Positions 1 through 5,881 of a stretch of 11,742 bases of DNA are shown here, piece by piece. The DNA lies in NCBI GenBank assembly GCA_934339215.1, contig CAKRHU010000024.1, positions 1 to 11,742 on the forward strand. Direction: 5' to 3'. Made by a program: the position numbers and the translations under genes. The notes beneath the pieces were generated by a model. It did not search any database. It was not told the origin of the DNA and was given only the letters and a program-made list of their open reading frames with translations. Every line of letters starts with the position of its first letter. Position 1 is the first letter of the stretch. The DNA comes from an uncultured Lacticaseibacillus sp. (GTDB lineage: Bacteria > Bacillota > Bacilli > Lactobacillales > Lactobacillaceae).

Positions 1-50
1 ACCGGCCATCATGGATGCAAGCCGCGGCTTGCATCCATGATGCAAACCGC
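1..50 (-). promoter_or_regulatory. Attenuator hairpins after the Phe leader peptide (cut by window edge)
   Basis: Positions 7-42 form a perfect 36-base palindrome with 18-base arms, as expected of a very stable hairpin. An alternative hairpin uses the segment just after the leader stop codon (minus strand, 50 to 39, GCGGTTTGCATC) paired with 35 to 24 (GATGCAAGCCGC). It has 12 pairs, one of them G-U, and a 3-base loop. The two hairpins share bases and cannot coexist. A ribosome terminating at the UAG would cover the first segment and favour the palindrome. One stalled at Phe codons would leave it free. A U-run that would make the palindrome a terminator would lie beyond position 1, so terminator function is inferred. 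Confidence 0.72.
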
Positions 51-109
51 TATCCGAAAAAGCCGGTAAAAAAGACGTTATTCAGTTGTGTTGGTTGTAA
101 GTGAAACAT
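50..109 (-). CDS. Phe-rich leader peptide (19 aa), candidate attenuation leader
   Basis: The ORF encodes MFHLQPTQLNNVFFTGFFG. Paired Phe codons lie at 13-14 and 17-18, and the stop abuts the alternative hairpins. A Shine-Dalgarno GAAGGGG lies about 8 bases before the ATG, and a strong promoter lies about 40 bases upstream. It aligns without gaps with the Tyr-rich leader at 1382-1441: both have 19 residues, 10 are identical including PTQLNN, and the four Phe of the two pairs all align with Tyr. This swap of the sensed amino acid in a shared frame is strong evidence that both are translated regulators. By the logic of ribosome-mediated attenuation it should sense charged tRNA-Phe and control the gene beyond the left edge, perhaps a Phe transporter or biosynthesis gene. 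I do not know a described family for it. Confidence 0.8.
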   Translation of the reverse strand: MFHLQPTQLNNVFFTGFFG

Positions 110-147
110 TCTCAACACCCCTTCTCAGGCATTCGCCTATGCAAATG

Positions 148-176
148 AGAATACTATGGGAAAACTGAACTGTCAA
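148..176 (-). promoter_or_regulatory. Promoter of the Phe leader transcript
   Basis: On the minus strand there is a perfect -35 TTGACA (176-171), a 17-base spacer and a -10 TATTCT (153-148). The expected start is near 141, about 30 bases before the leader ATG. The promoter of the Tyr leader (1475-1503) has the same TTGACA, the same 17-base spacer and a similar -10, and the bases between -10 and ATG are partly conserved. No terminator is visible between the binding-protein gene (ending at 231) and this promoter, so read-through from upstream is possible. Confidence 0.75.
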
Positions 177-230
177 GGCTAAATTTTAACGGGATTTTCA
201 GCAGGCAGGAATATTCAATTGAATTCAGGC

Positions 231-1202
231 TTATTTAGTGGCGCGATCCAAGTCAGCTTGCGTCAAGTTGAACAACTTCATGCGCTTGGCGTTGGTCACT
301 AATTCAGTCTTTGCAGGGGATTCGATCGCTAAGTCTTTGACTTTCTTGCCTTTTAAGATCTTCACTGCCATTTTTGCCGCTTGCTTGCCGAGGTCTTCGT
401 AGTTGATCCCTTGCGTGGCGACACCACCGGTTTTGATCATCGTCGCATCAGCGTTGACCACTGGTACCTTCTTGCTTTCAGAGACTTTGCCGATAGTTGG
501 CATTGCAGCCGCCGCGGTGTTGTCTGTTGGAATGTAAATGGCATCCACTTGGCTGGCCAAAGTTTCAGTGGCTTGTTGCACATCGTTAGTCGTGGCTGCC
601 GTCTTCACAACAGCTTTTAAGCCTAACTTGTTGATTTCTTGTTTGGCCAGTTTGATTTGGAAAACGGAATTTTCTTCCGCGGCGTTGTACAACAACCCGA
701 TTTTCTTAGCCTTGGGGAACAGCTTATGGGTAAAGTCGATTTGGCCTTTGACGTCGACCATATCGGTAACGCCAGTCGCATTCTTATCAGGATGCGCGGT
801 ACTGGTGGTCAAGCCCGCAGATTTCGGATCCGTGATCGCCGTAAACAACATTGGCGTATCTGGGTCGCCTTTTTGCAAGGCTTGGGCGGCGGGGGTGGCG
901 ATGGCTAAGTTCAAATCGTTGTGGTCGTTTTTAAGTTGTTCGCTCATGGACTTCAAGTTGGCTTGGTCGCCTTGGGCATTAACGTAATCGATTTTGATCT
1001 TCGAGCCTTTGTAGCCTTGCGCTTTGAGTTCTTCCGTAAAGCCTTTGCGGGCGGCGTTTAACGCGGATTGGTCGATCAATTGTAAAATGCCGACTTTCAC
1101 CGTGACATTATCGCTGGAACTGGACTTCTTGCCGCAAGCCGCTAAGCTCATCACAGCGGCGATGGTCGTCAAGCCGACCAAAATCTTCTTCATCTTCATC
1201 AT
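231..1202 (-). CDS. ABC transporter substrate-binding lipoprotein (TrpX/ABC_sub_bind type), probably for an aromatic amino acid
   Basis: The 323-residue protein begins with a Lys-rich, then hydrophobic signal peptide ending in the lipobox L20-A-A-C23, so it should be cleaved and lipid-anchored at Cys23 outside the membrane. A Ser linker follows, then the family start VKVGILQLIDQSALNAARKGF and two Rossmann-like lobes with the usual GLLYN (about 170) and AIYIPTDN (about 220) segments. This matches the family that includes the tryptophan-type binding protein TrpX, in which the partners are a permease and an ATPase. Those are not in the window and may lie to the left. The Shine-Dalgarno GGAGGG is 5 bases before the first ATG and 8 before the second (1199), so either may start. 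Substrate is inferred from the upstream Tyr-rich leader: tyrosine or aromatic amino acids. Confidence 0.88.
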   Translation of the reverse strand: MMKMKKILVGLTTIAAVMSLAACGKKSSSSDNVTVKVGILQLIDQSALNAARKGFTEELKAQGYKGSKIKIDYVNAQGDQANLKSMSEQLKNDHNDLNLAIATPAAQALQKGDPDTPMLFTAITDPKSAGLTTSTAHPDKNATGVTDMVDVKGQIDFTHKLFPKAKKIGLLYNAAEENSVFQIKLAKQEINKLGLKAVVKTAATTNDVQQATETLASQVDAIYIPTDNTAAAAMPTIGKVSESKKVPVVNADATMIKTGGVATQGINYEDLGKQAAKMAVKILKGKKVKDLAIESPAKTELVTNAKRMKLFNLTQADLDRATK

Positions 1203-1219
1203 AAATTCCCTCCAAATTT

Positions 1220-1255
1220 AAAAACCGGCCACATGAGGATCCATGTGGCCGGTTT
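1220..1255 (-). terminator. Leader terminator hairpin just before the binding-protein gene (segments g:h)
   Basis: The inverted repeat has 14-base arms, 1222-1235 and 1242-1255, with a 6-base loop. On the minus strand it ends in CCGGTTTTT, so it looks like an intrinsic terminator. It stands only a few bases before the Shine-Dalgarno GGAGGG (1213-1208), inside the leader rather than at the end of a gene, which suggests conditional termination. Its 5' arm is also perfectly complementary over 11 bases to the 3' arm of the preceding hairpin (1276-1286), so the two hairpins compete. Confidence 0.8.
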
Positions 1256-1263
1256 ATTTTCCC

Positions 1264-1304
1264 GGGAAATAAAAAGCCACATGGATATCGATCATCCATG
1301 TGAC
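1264..1304 (-). terminator. Second leader terminator-like hairpin (segments e:f)
   Basis: Minus-strand arms 1304-1294 and 1286-1276 pair over 11 positions with one G-U and a 7-base loop. GCTTTTTATTT follows directly, giving a typical intrinsic terminator shape. Its 3' arm can instead pair with 1239-1249, and its 5' arm can pair over 8 bases with 1335-1342 of the preceding hairpin. It is thus a middle link in a chain of alternative structures between the Tyr leader and the binding-protein gene. Confidence 0.75.
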
Positions 1305-1336
1305 GTGATTAGCATGTTAAAATGCTACGCCTATCA

Positions 1337-1382
1337 TGGATGCAAACCTGCTACGCGGTTTGCATCCAAAGATGCAAGCCGC
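1337..1382 (-). promoter_or_regulatory. Tyr-leader alternative hairpins (segments b, c, d)
   Basis: Segment b (minus 1382-1371, GCGGCTTGCATC) begins at the last base of the leader stop codon. It can pair with c (1366-1355, GATGCAAACCGC) over 12 positions with one C-A mismatch and a 4-base loop. Segment c can instead pair with d, giving a perfect 12-pair stem (1337-1348 with 1357-1368) and an 8-base loop. The same b/c/d layout follows the Phe leader at 24-50. No U-run follows c:d directly, so here it seems to act as a switch rather than as the terminator. A small extra stem, 1310-1315 with 1322-1327, lies between d and the next hairpin. Confidence 0.72.
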
Positions 1383-1441
1383 TATCCGTAATAGCCGTAG
1401 TAATACGCGTTGTTCAACTGTGTTGGTTTCAATGTTGTCAT
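1382..1441 (-). CDS. Tyr-rich leader peptide (19 aa), candidate attenuation leader
   Basis: The ORF encodes MTTLKPTQLNNAYYYGYYG, with five Tyr codons in the last seven residues, and stops at the first base of hairpin segment b. The Shine-Dalgarno AAGGAG (1455-1450) is 8 bases before this ATG. A second ATG directly upstream (1444-1442) would add one Met, but the gap-free alignment with the Phe leader favours 1441. With Tyr codon 13 in the A site, a ribosome would leave segment b free. At the stop codon it would cover b. This fits sensing of charged tRNA-Tyr and control of the binding-protein gene at 1202. Leader-peptide attenuation would be unusual for a lactobacillus, where T-box riboswitches commonly do this job; no T-box features were recognised here. 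Confidence 0.82.
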   Translation of the reverse strand: MTTLKPTQLNNAYYYGYYG

Positions 1442-1474
1442 CATCAACACTCCTTATGGCTCGCTATGTGTATG

Positions 1475-1503
1475 AAGATACACTCATCAAATCCTCATGT
1501 CAA
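1475..1503 (-). promoter_or_regulatory. Promoter of the Tyr leader and binding-protein transcript
   Basis: The minus strand shows -35 TTGACA (1503-1498), a 17-base spacer and -10 TATCTT (1480-1475). The -35 box runs into the TGA stop of the upstream phosphatase gene (1497-1495), and the start of transcription falls about 25 bases before the leader ATG. It matches the Phe leader promoter in -35, spacing and distance to the ORF. A short inverted repeat, GTGTAT-CTTC-ATACAC, covers the -10 box; it may be chance. Confidence 0.72.
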
Positions 1504-2148
1504 CAGAATTTTTTTATTTTCAATTTCGGTTGGCCGTAGATCCCATAATATTTTGGAAAAATGTACCCCATCTTGCGTGTTCAATTGCGAAATCGTCGCA
1601 TTGCGCAACATCTTCGGTTCCCGCAATTGGGCAAACGGTACCCCTAACAAGGTATTCAACAACAATTGAAAGACGATACCGTGTGCAACGACTAAGACTT
1701 TGCCACTGGGATGAGCGGCATAAGTTGAGGTGATCACCGCCTGTGCCCGGCGCAACGTCTTGGCGTAACCTTCAATGTGGCGTGCTGGCGCATAGTCTCG
1801 ATCAAAACGGACGGGATCGTGGAAATAAACGCCTAAAGCCTCAGGTTCTGCCACTTCTTCAACGGTTTTGCCATCCCAGTCGCCGAGATTCATTTCGTGC
1901 AAGCCTGCCGCCAAGTTCAATGGCGTGGGATATCGATTTTCGTGTAAGATCAACTGACTCGTGGTGACTGCACGCGGCATATCTGAGCTGATGGCTTGGA
2001 CAAAATGGACATCCGCTAGTGCTTTCCCGCAAGCCTTAGCTGCCTGCAAACCAGATTCAGTCAAGGGTTCATCCACACTGCCGCCGTTAAAGGCATTACG
2101 CAAGTTCACTTGGGTTTGGCCGTGACGTACAAAATAAAATTCAGTCAT
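1495..2148 (-). CDS. Histidine phosphatase superfamily protein (phosphoglycerate mutase-like)
   Basis: The 217-residue cytoplasmic protein opens with the phosphohistidine motif R8-H9-G10-Q-T. It also has the other family residues: R59 in SSDMPRA, E85 in LHEMNLGDWDG, and H156 in VVAHG. This places it in the branch of broad phosphatases and phosphoglycerate mutase-like enzymes of about 200-220 residues, where His9 carries the phosphate and the second His completes the pocket. The substrate cannot be told from sequence. The start is supported by GGAGG 7-8 bases before the ATG. It ends at the promoter of the Tyr leader unit with no terminator between them, so it may read into that leader. No functional link to amino acid uptake is evident. 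Confidence 0.88.
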   Translation of the reverse strand: MTEFYFVRHGQTQVNLRNAFNGGSVDEPLTESGLQAAKACGKALADVHFVQAISSDMPRAVTTSQLILHENRYPTPLNLAAGLHEMNLGDWDGKTVEEVAEPEALGVYFHDPVRFDRDYAPARHIEGYAKTLRRAQAVITSTYAAHPSGKVLVVAHGIVFQLLLNTLLGVPFAQLREPKMLRNATISQLNTQDGVHFSKILWDLRPTEIENKKILLT

Positions 2149-2167
2149 TTTGATTCCTCCAAAGACT

Positions 2168-2173
2168 AGTATA
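2168..2173 (-). promoter_or_regulatory. Possible -10 box of the phosphatase gene
   Basis: TATACT on the minus strand lies about 20 bases before the ATG at 2148. No good -35 box is seen at 17 bases (ACTCTC), so this is only a weak call. The rest of 2149-2219 shows no other clear signal. Confidence 0.3.
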
Positions 2174-2219
2174 CTGAAGTTCTAAGTGTTGAGAGTGGTT
2201 TGGATACAAATTGTTTTGA

Positions 2220-2858
2220 CTGTTATTATTTGATCGTCGCCGGAATTGCCGAGGGCTGCTCAGCAGTATGGCGGGGATGGCATCGCTGGTGTCATATCCG
2301 GTGTTGTTAAGCCTGGGCTTACCGCCAGTTTCCGCCGACGTCACCAATACAACCGCGCAGATTTTCACCGGCATTGGCTCGACGTTAAGTTCTGCCAAAG
2401 AGTTACATAGCGCCAGGCACGCGACGATTTTTGATGCGGCCTGGGCTTTAGTCGGCAGTGTTTGCGGATGTATCTTGTTATTAGTCGCGCCAGCTTCAAG
2501 CTTTGAAAAGACGGTGCCGATTTTAATCGCCTTTGCTGGTGCACTAATGCTGTATTCACTGTTTAATCAAACCCCGGTGAAAAAGCGCGGTTGGCAACCC
2601 TTGATCAAAGGCATCGCGTTATTTTTAGTCGGGATCTACATCGGCTACTTCGGCGCTTCAGCTGGCGTGATCACCTTAGCGATCCTGACGCTGGCTGAGG
2701 ATTTGCCCTTTGCCACGACCAATGCGATCAAGAACTTTATCAGCTTCACTGGCAATGGTTTGGCGATGCTCATTTATGCCTCCACGGCTGATGTGAGATG
2801 GGTCATTGCCTTGGCCGCTTTTGGCTTAGCCATTTATTTGGCCATCACCACCGATTAA
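2220..2858 (+). pseudogene. Decayed TauE/SafE (TSUP) family permease
   Basis: From 2253 the frame reads GLLSSMAGMASLVSYPVLLSLGLPPVS, the typical first helix region of TSUP permeases, and runs through several membrane segments to 2858. Several lesions are visible. No ATG precedes this segment in frame. The upstream frame has a TGA at 2217. Codons 2230-2250 read LIVAGIA only in another frame, which fits an extra T near 2229-2231 and a missing base near 2250. Near the end, VRWVIAL joins directly to AAFGLAIYLAITTD, so a stretch of roughly 30 residues usual between these parts seems deleted. The intact ORF from the ATG at 2268 gives 196 residues, short of the usual 240-260. Family members export sulfite, sulfonates or other small anions; this copy is probably inactive. 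Confidence 0.72.
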
Positions 2859-2895
2859 AAAATGGTCATCCCCCGGCGCGAGGATGGCCATTTTT
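2858..2895. terminator. Convergent terminator between the permease remnant and nagE
   Basis: The arms 2858-2871 and 2882-2895 pair over 14 positions, with a U-G on the plus strand. A-runs and T-runs on either side suit termination in both directions. The reverse reading has one C-A mismatch. It sits between two convergent genes: the remnant ending at 2858 and the PTS gene ending at 2901. Confidence 0.82.
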
Positions 2896-2900
2896 GTGAT

Positions 2901-4889
2901 TTAATCTTTCAAAGCATCAGCGGTTAAAACCAGTTCATCCGTTTTAATTTGACCAAGTGGCGTCCGGTCTTTCAACGCAGCGACATGATCCATATTGGTG
3001 AAAATTACCATAGTCGTCACTGGCTTGCCGGCGTCTTTGATCGCCTCAAGATCTGCGGTGACCAGCAGATCCCCGTGCTTGACTTGATCCCCCACTGCAA
3101 CTTGCGCCACAAATGGTTTGCCCTCAAGCGTCACCGTGTCGATACCGATGTGGATCAAGACTTCTAACCCTGCAGGCGTCGTGATGCCCACCGCATGCTT
3201 AGTTGGAAATACTGCAGTGACTTCACCGGTGACTGGCGCGACGATGTTACCATCACTTGGTTCAATTGCGAAGCCATCACCCAGCATTTTTTGCGCGAAA
3301 GTGGCATCGGCAACTTTGGTCAAATCAACTAATTCACCAGTAGCCGCACTGTAAACTTTTTCTGATACGGTTTGTTTTGACGCGCTCTCAGCCGGTTTTG
3401 CCACTGAAGGTACTGGTTTGATCGCATCAGCGGTCAATGTGTTCAGTGGCGTCTTGGCTTCAACTAAGGATTTCAGCGGATCAGCAACAAATTGAACGTC
3501 AGTGCCGATGATGATCTGCAAGTTGCGCTGGTCGATGGCATTGACACCAACCGCCCCGGCAGCTTTGATCGCAGGTTCATCAATTTTTTTAGTATCAGCT
3601 AATTGCAAACGTAAACGCGTCGTGCAGTTATCAACGACCAACAAGTTATCAAACCCGCCTAACGCCATGTAAATGCGCTTAGCTTTCAAGGAATACTTGT
3701 CATCGCCAACAGTTTCAGCCACATCTGCCGTCGTTGTGGCAACATCTACTTCGCGTCCAGGCGTCATCAAGTTGAACTTCTTGATGGCAAAGTCGAAGGT
3801 AAAGTAGTAAATCACTGCCATTACCAAACCTTGCACGATCAACATATAAGGCATGTCGGCGATCGGCATCCGCGAACTTAAAATGAAATCAACTAACCCA
3901 GCCGAGAAGGTGAACCCAGCCGTCCAGTGCATGAACGCCGCAAACGCCAAACTTAACCCGGTCAATACCGCATGGATCACATACAACGGCCAAGCGACAA
4001 ACATGAACGAGAATTCAAGCGGCTCCGTGACCCCAGTGAAAAATGCGGCAAACGCGCCAGCTAACATCAAAGACCCCGTTTGCGCTTTTTTCTCCGGTTT
4101 GGCATTGCGATAAATCGCTAACGCCCCGGCAGGTAGCCCAAACATCATCACCGGGAAGAACCCGGCCATGTACATACCAGTCACGCCTTTCGTCCCAGCG
4201 TTAGCCCAGAACTTGCCGATATCGTTGATGCCGGCGATGTTGAACCAAAATACAGAGTTTAACGCCTGATGCAAGCCAGTTGGGATCAACAAACGGTTGA
4301 AGAAGCCGTATAACCCGGCACCGACTGCGCCTAAGCTGACCATCATTTTACCAAAAGCTACCAGCACGTTATAAATCGGTGGCCAAATGAACATCAGCAA
4401 CAGACTGATCAATAACATCACACCAGCAGTTAAAATCGGCACACAGCGTTTGCCTGAGAAAAAGCTCAGCGCCATCGGCAACTTGGTTTCAGAAAAGCGA
4501 TTGTACAACGCGGCGGCGATCAACCCACCTAAGATCCCGATGAACACATTCCCAGAAATTGCGGAAAAGGCTGGATCAACTGCAGATTGTTTGATGCCTT
4601 CAAGCGTGGCAATGGATGCCGGCGCCAGCACTGCCACTGGGACGGAGTAAGCCACCAGCCCGGCGACAGCCGATGCCCCGTCTTGATTTTTGGACATCCC
4701 ACTAGCCAAACCTAAGGCAAATAATAACGCCAGAATCCCTAATACAGCATTCCCACCAGCCATGAGAAATTGTGCGGCTGCCCATTTTTCAGGGAGCCAA
4801 TGACCGATCCCTACCAGCAAGGCGGCAGCAGGCAAAACAGATACAGGCAACTGAATCGAGCGCCCCATGCGTTGCATGTAACTTTTCAT
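2901..4889 (-). CDS. nagE: PTS N-acetylglucosamine (glucose family) permease, fused IICBA
   Basis: The 662-residue membrane protein takes up and phosphorylates a sugar using phosphate from HPr. The IIC domain (about 1-370) starts with LPVSVLPAAALLVGIGHWLP, typical of NagE, and carries the G286-VTEPLEF signature. IIB (about 400-475) has the phosphorylated C422 in DNCTTRLR. IIA (about 515-650) has H565 and the active H580 in LIHIGIDTV. All three domains look intact. The ATG at 4889 is preferred because a purine-rich GGAAGAAGTGG precedes it and the family starts here. An in-frame ATG at 4907 has no ribosome binding site. The substrate is most likely N-acetylglucosamine; glucose cannot be excluded. 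It is a single-gene unit, with no nagA or nagB beside it. Confidence 0.88.
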   Translation of the reverse strand: MKSYMQRMGRSIQLPVSVLPAAALLVGIGHWLPEKWAAAQFLMAGGNAVLGILALLFALGLASGMSKNQDGASAVAGLVAYSVPVAVLAPASIATLEGIKQSAVDPAFSAISGNVFIGILGGLIAAALYNRFSETKLPMALSFFSGKRCVPILTAGVMLLISLLLMFIWPPIYNVLVAFGKMMVSLGAVGAGLYGFFNRLLIPTGLHQALNSVFWFNIAGINDIGKFWANAGTKGVTGMYMAGFFPVMMFGLPAGALAIYRNAKPEKKAQTGSLMLAGAFAAFFTGVTEPLEFSFMFVAWPLYVIHAVLTGLSLAFAAFMHWTAGFTFSAGLVDFILSSRMPIADMPYMLIVQGLVMAVIYYFTFDFAIKKFNLMTPGREVDVATTTADVAETVGDDKYSLKAKRIYMALGGFDNLLVVDNCTTRLRLQLADTKKIDEPAIKAAGAVGVNAIDQRNLQIIIGTDVQFVADPLKSLVEAKTPLNTLTADAIKPVPSVAKPAESASKQTVSEKVYSAATGELVDLTKVADATFAQKMLGDGFAIEPSDGNIVAPVTGEVTAVFPTKHAVGITTPAGLEVLIHIGIDTVTLEGKPFVAQVAVGDQVKHGDLLVTADLEAIKDAGKPVTTMVIFTNMDHVAALKDRTPLGQIKTDELVLTADALKD

Positions 4890-4950
4890 TCGAACCACTT
4901 CTTCCATTGAGAATTAGACCAATTACAAAAATAATTTGATAACAGGACTA

Positions 4951-4979
4951 AGTTTAGTTGATGAAGCGGTATCCGTCAA
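4951..4979 (-). promoter_or_regulatory. Promoter of nagE
   Basis: The minus strand has -35 TTGACG (4979-4974), a 17-base spacer and -10 TAAACT (4956-4951). A 12-base inverted repeat ACTAAGTTTAGT (4947-4958) overlaps the -10 box and could bind a regulator. Downstream, AATTGGTCTAATT (minus, about 4927-4915) is loosely like half of a GntR/NagR-type site. I found no convincing CcpA site here. Confidence 0.65.
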
Positions 4980-5004
4980 AGGATTCTGTGATATTATGTG
5001 ACAT

Positions 5005-5154
5005 TTACGCAAGCGACATTGGGCCATACCGATTGTTAATTAACCTCTCATCAACAATAATCCGTGCTGGTGCCGTGGCGCGGAGTTTGTCACCTTCAGC
5101 GGGCATCACAATGTCAGGTTTCAGAAAATTGGTCTGGAAACTTTCCGCAAAAAA
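5005..5154 (-). other. Unrecognised 49-codon open fragment upstream of nagE
   Basis: This frame lies between stop codons at 5155-5157 and 5005-5007 and reads like real protein: PDIVMPAEGDKLRATAPA, then RIIVDERLINNRYGPMSLA. It has no good start: the only early ATG (codon 17) lacks a ribosome binding site. I do not recognise the family. It could be the end of a decayed gene, for example a regulator once adjacent to nagE. The opposite strand also has a 98-codon ORF (4958-5254) that looks like a shadow. The remainder of the gap 4890-5214 holds only the nagE promoter. Confidence 0.35.
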
Positions 5155-5210
5155 TCAGCCAAAGCTAACGATTTTTTTAGGGTATCGATCGATCCTGAGC
5201 TTTCACGCCA

Positions 5211-5245
5211 CACAAAAAGCCTTGAAGTTGGCCTTCAAGGCTTTT
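5211..5245 (-). terminator. Terminator of efp
   Basis: Perfect 13-base arms, 5215-5227 and 5233-5245, have a 5-base loop. On the minus strand GGCTTTTTGTGT follows. It starts 9 bases after the efp stop codon and ends the hydrolase-leader-efp unit. Confidence 0.88.
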
Positions 5246-5254
5246 GCAAATTGA

Positions 5255-5809
5255 TTAAGCCCGCTTTTGGTAAGTCCCAGTAGCGGTGTTGATTTGAACT
5301 TTTTCACCAGATTGGATAAATTCTGGGACGTTGATGACCAAGCCAGTTTCCATCGTAGCAGGCTTGCCACCAGAAGTGACGGAGCCGCCTTTGATGTTTG
5401 GTTGGGTTTCAGTCACGGTTAAGTTAACCGTGGATGGCAAAGTAATCCCGATCACTTCAGTCCCATAGAACTCGATTTGAACCATGGCGTTTTCCAACAA
5501 GTATAAACGTTCATGCTCGATGGATTCGTCAGGCAATTCGTATTGTTCGTAGGTATCCGTGTCCATGAAAAAGCTCATGCCATCTTGTTCATACAAGTAT
5601 TGGGCAGATTTCTTTTCCAAAATCGCTGGGGTCAACTTTTCAGTTGGACGCATGGTGGTTTGCACAGTGGATCCTGCGCGCACATCATATAACTTCAATT
5701 GCATCAAAGTGTTGCCTTTACCAGGCTTGTGGTGATTAGATTCGATGACCTTGATCAACTTGCCGTCTTTTTCAAACGTCATTCCTGCACGTAATTCAAT
5801 AGCTTCCAT
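5255..5809 (-). CDS. efp: Elongation factor P
   Basis: EF-P binds near the ribosomal E site and speeds peptide bond formation at consecutive prolines. The 184-residue length and three beta-barrel domains are standard. Domain I (about 1-63) carries the loop HKPGKGN with K31 at the tip, the place of Lys32/34 in B. subtilis and E. coli that is often modified. PGKGN indicates the Lys type rather than the Arg type. Domain III holds the family signature [30 protein letters not shown] is 11 bases before the ATG, slightly long spacing. Its Shine-Dalgarno begins 6 bases after the stop of a 30-codon ORF with Pro-Pro-Pro, so coupling and feedback are plausible. No yeaM-, epmA- or ymfI-like modification gene is present in the window. 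Confidence 0.96.
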   Translation of the reverse strand: MEAIELRAGMTFEKDGKLIKVIESNHHKPGKGNTLMQLKLYDVRAGSTVQTTMRPTEKLTPAILEKKSAQYLYEQDGMSFFMDTDTYEQYELPDESIEHERLYLLENAMVQIEFYGTEVIGITLPSTVNLTVTETQPNIKGGSVTSGGKPATMETGLVINVPEFIQSGEKVQINTATGTYQKRA

Positions 5810-5828
5810 TGGTTATTATTCTCCTTGT

Positions 5829-5881
5829 GCGCTTAAGCGCGGGTTCTTACGACTGCCGACACCACAGTTGGCGGCGGCAGT
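5829..5881 (-). promoter_or_regulatory. Hairpins over the Pro-Pro-Pro codons and before the efp ribosome binding site
   Basis: Minus-strand ACTGCCG (5881-5875) pairs with CGGCAGT (5858-5852). After one mismatch, CGCCA (5873-5869) pairs with TGGTG (5864-5860) around a 4-base loop. The 5' arm is made of the Leu-Pro-Pro-Pro codons of the leader ORF. A second element, the palindrome GCGCTTAAGCGC (5829-5840), spans the leader stop codon and lies just before AAGGAG of efp. A ribosome stalled at the prolines would hold the first hairpin open. I found no U-run after it, so any effect would be on translation or mRNA stability rather than by intrinsic termination. Confidence 0.45.

Noticed and set aside
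538..987. Plus-strand ORFs opposite the binding-protein gene
   Set aside because: They are shadows of a well-supported minus-strand lipoprotein gene and have no ribosome binding sites or recognisable domains.
7..1441. The two similar intergenic segments as a mobile repeat (MITE or REP-like element)
   Set aside because: Similarity is highest in promoter elements, ribosome binding sites, codons and hairpins, with no terminal repeats or target duplications. The Tyr-to-Phe codon swap is better explained by duplicated attenuators.
1203..1494. T-box riboswitch before the amino acid binding-protein gene
   Set aside because: I could not find the conserved T-box sequence or a specifier loop arrangement. 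The short ORF and alternating hairpins explain the region better.
5215..5245. Shared bidirectional terminator for efp and a plus-strand gene
   Set aside because: No real plus-strand gene ends here. The hairpin serves efp only, although it could stop antisense transcripts.
4958..5254. 98-codon plus-strand ORF between nagE and efp
   Set aside because: It runs through the efp terminator, has no convincing ribosome binding site and overlaps the nagE promoter. Its end is encoded by the hairpin bases. The minus strand frame is more protein-like.
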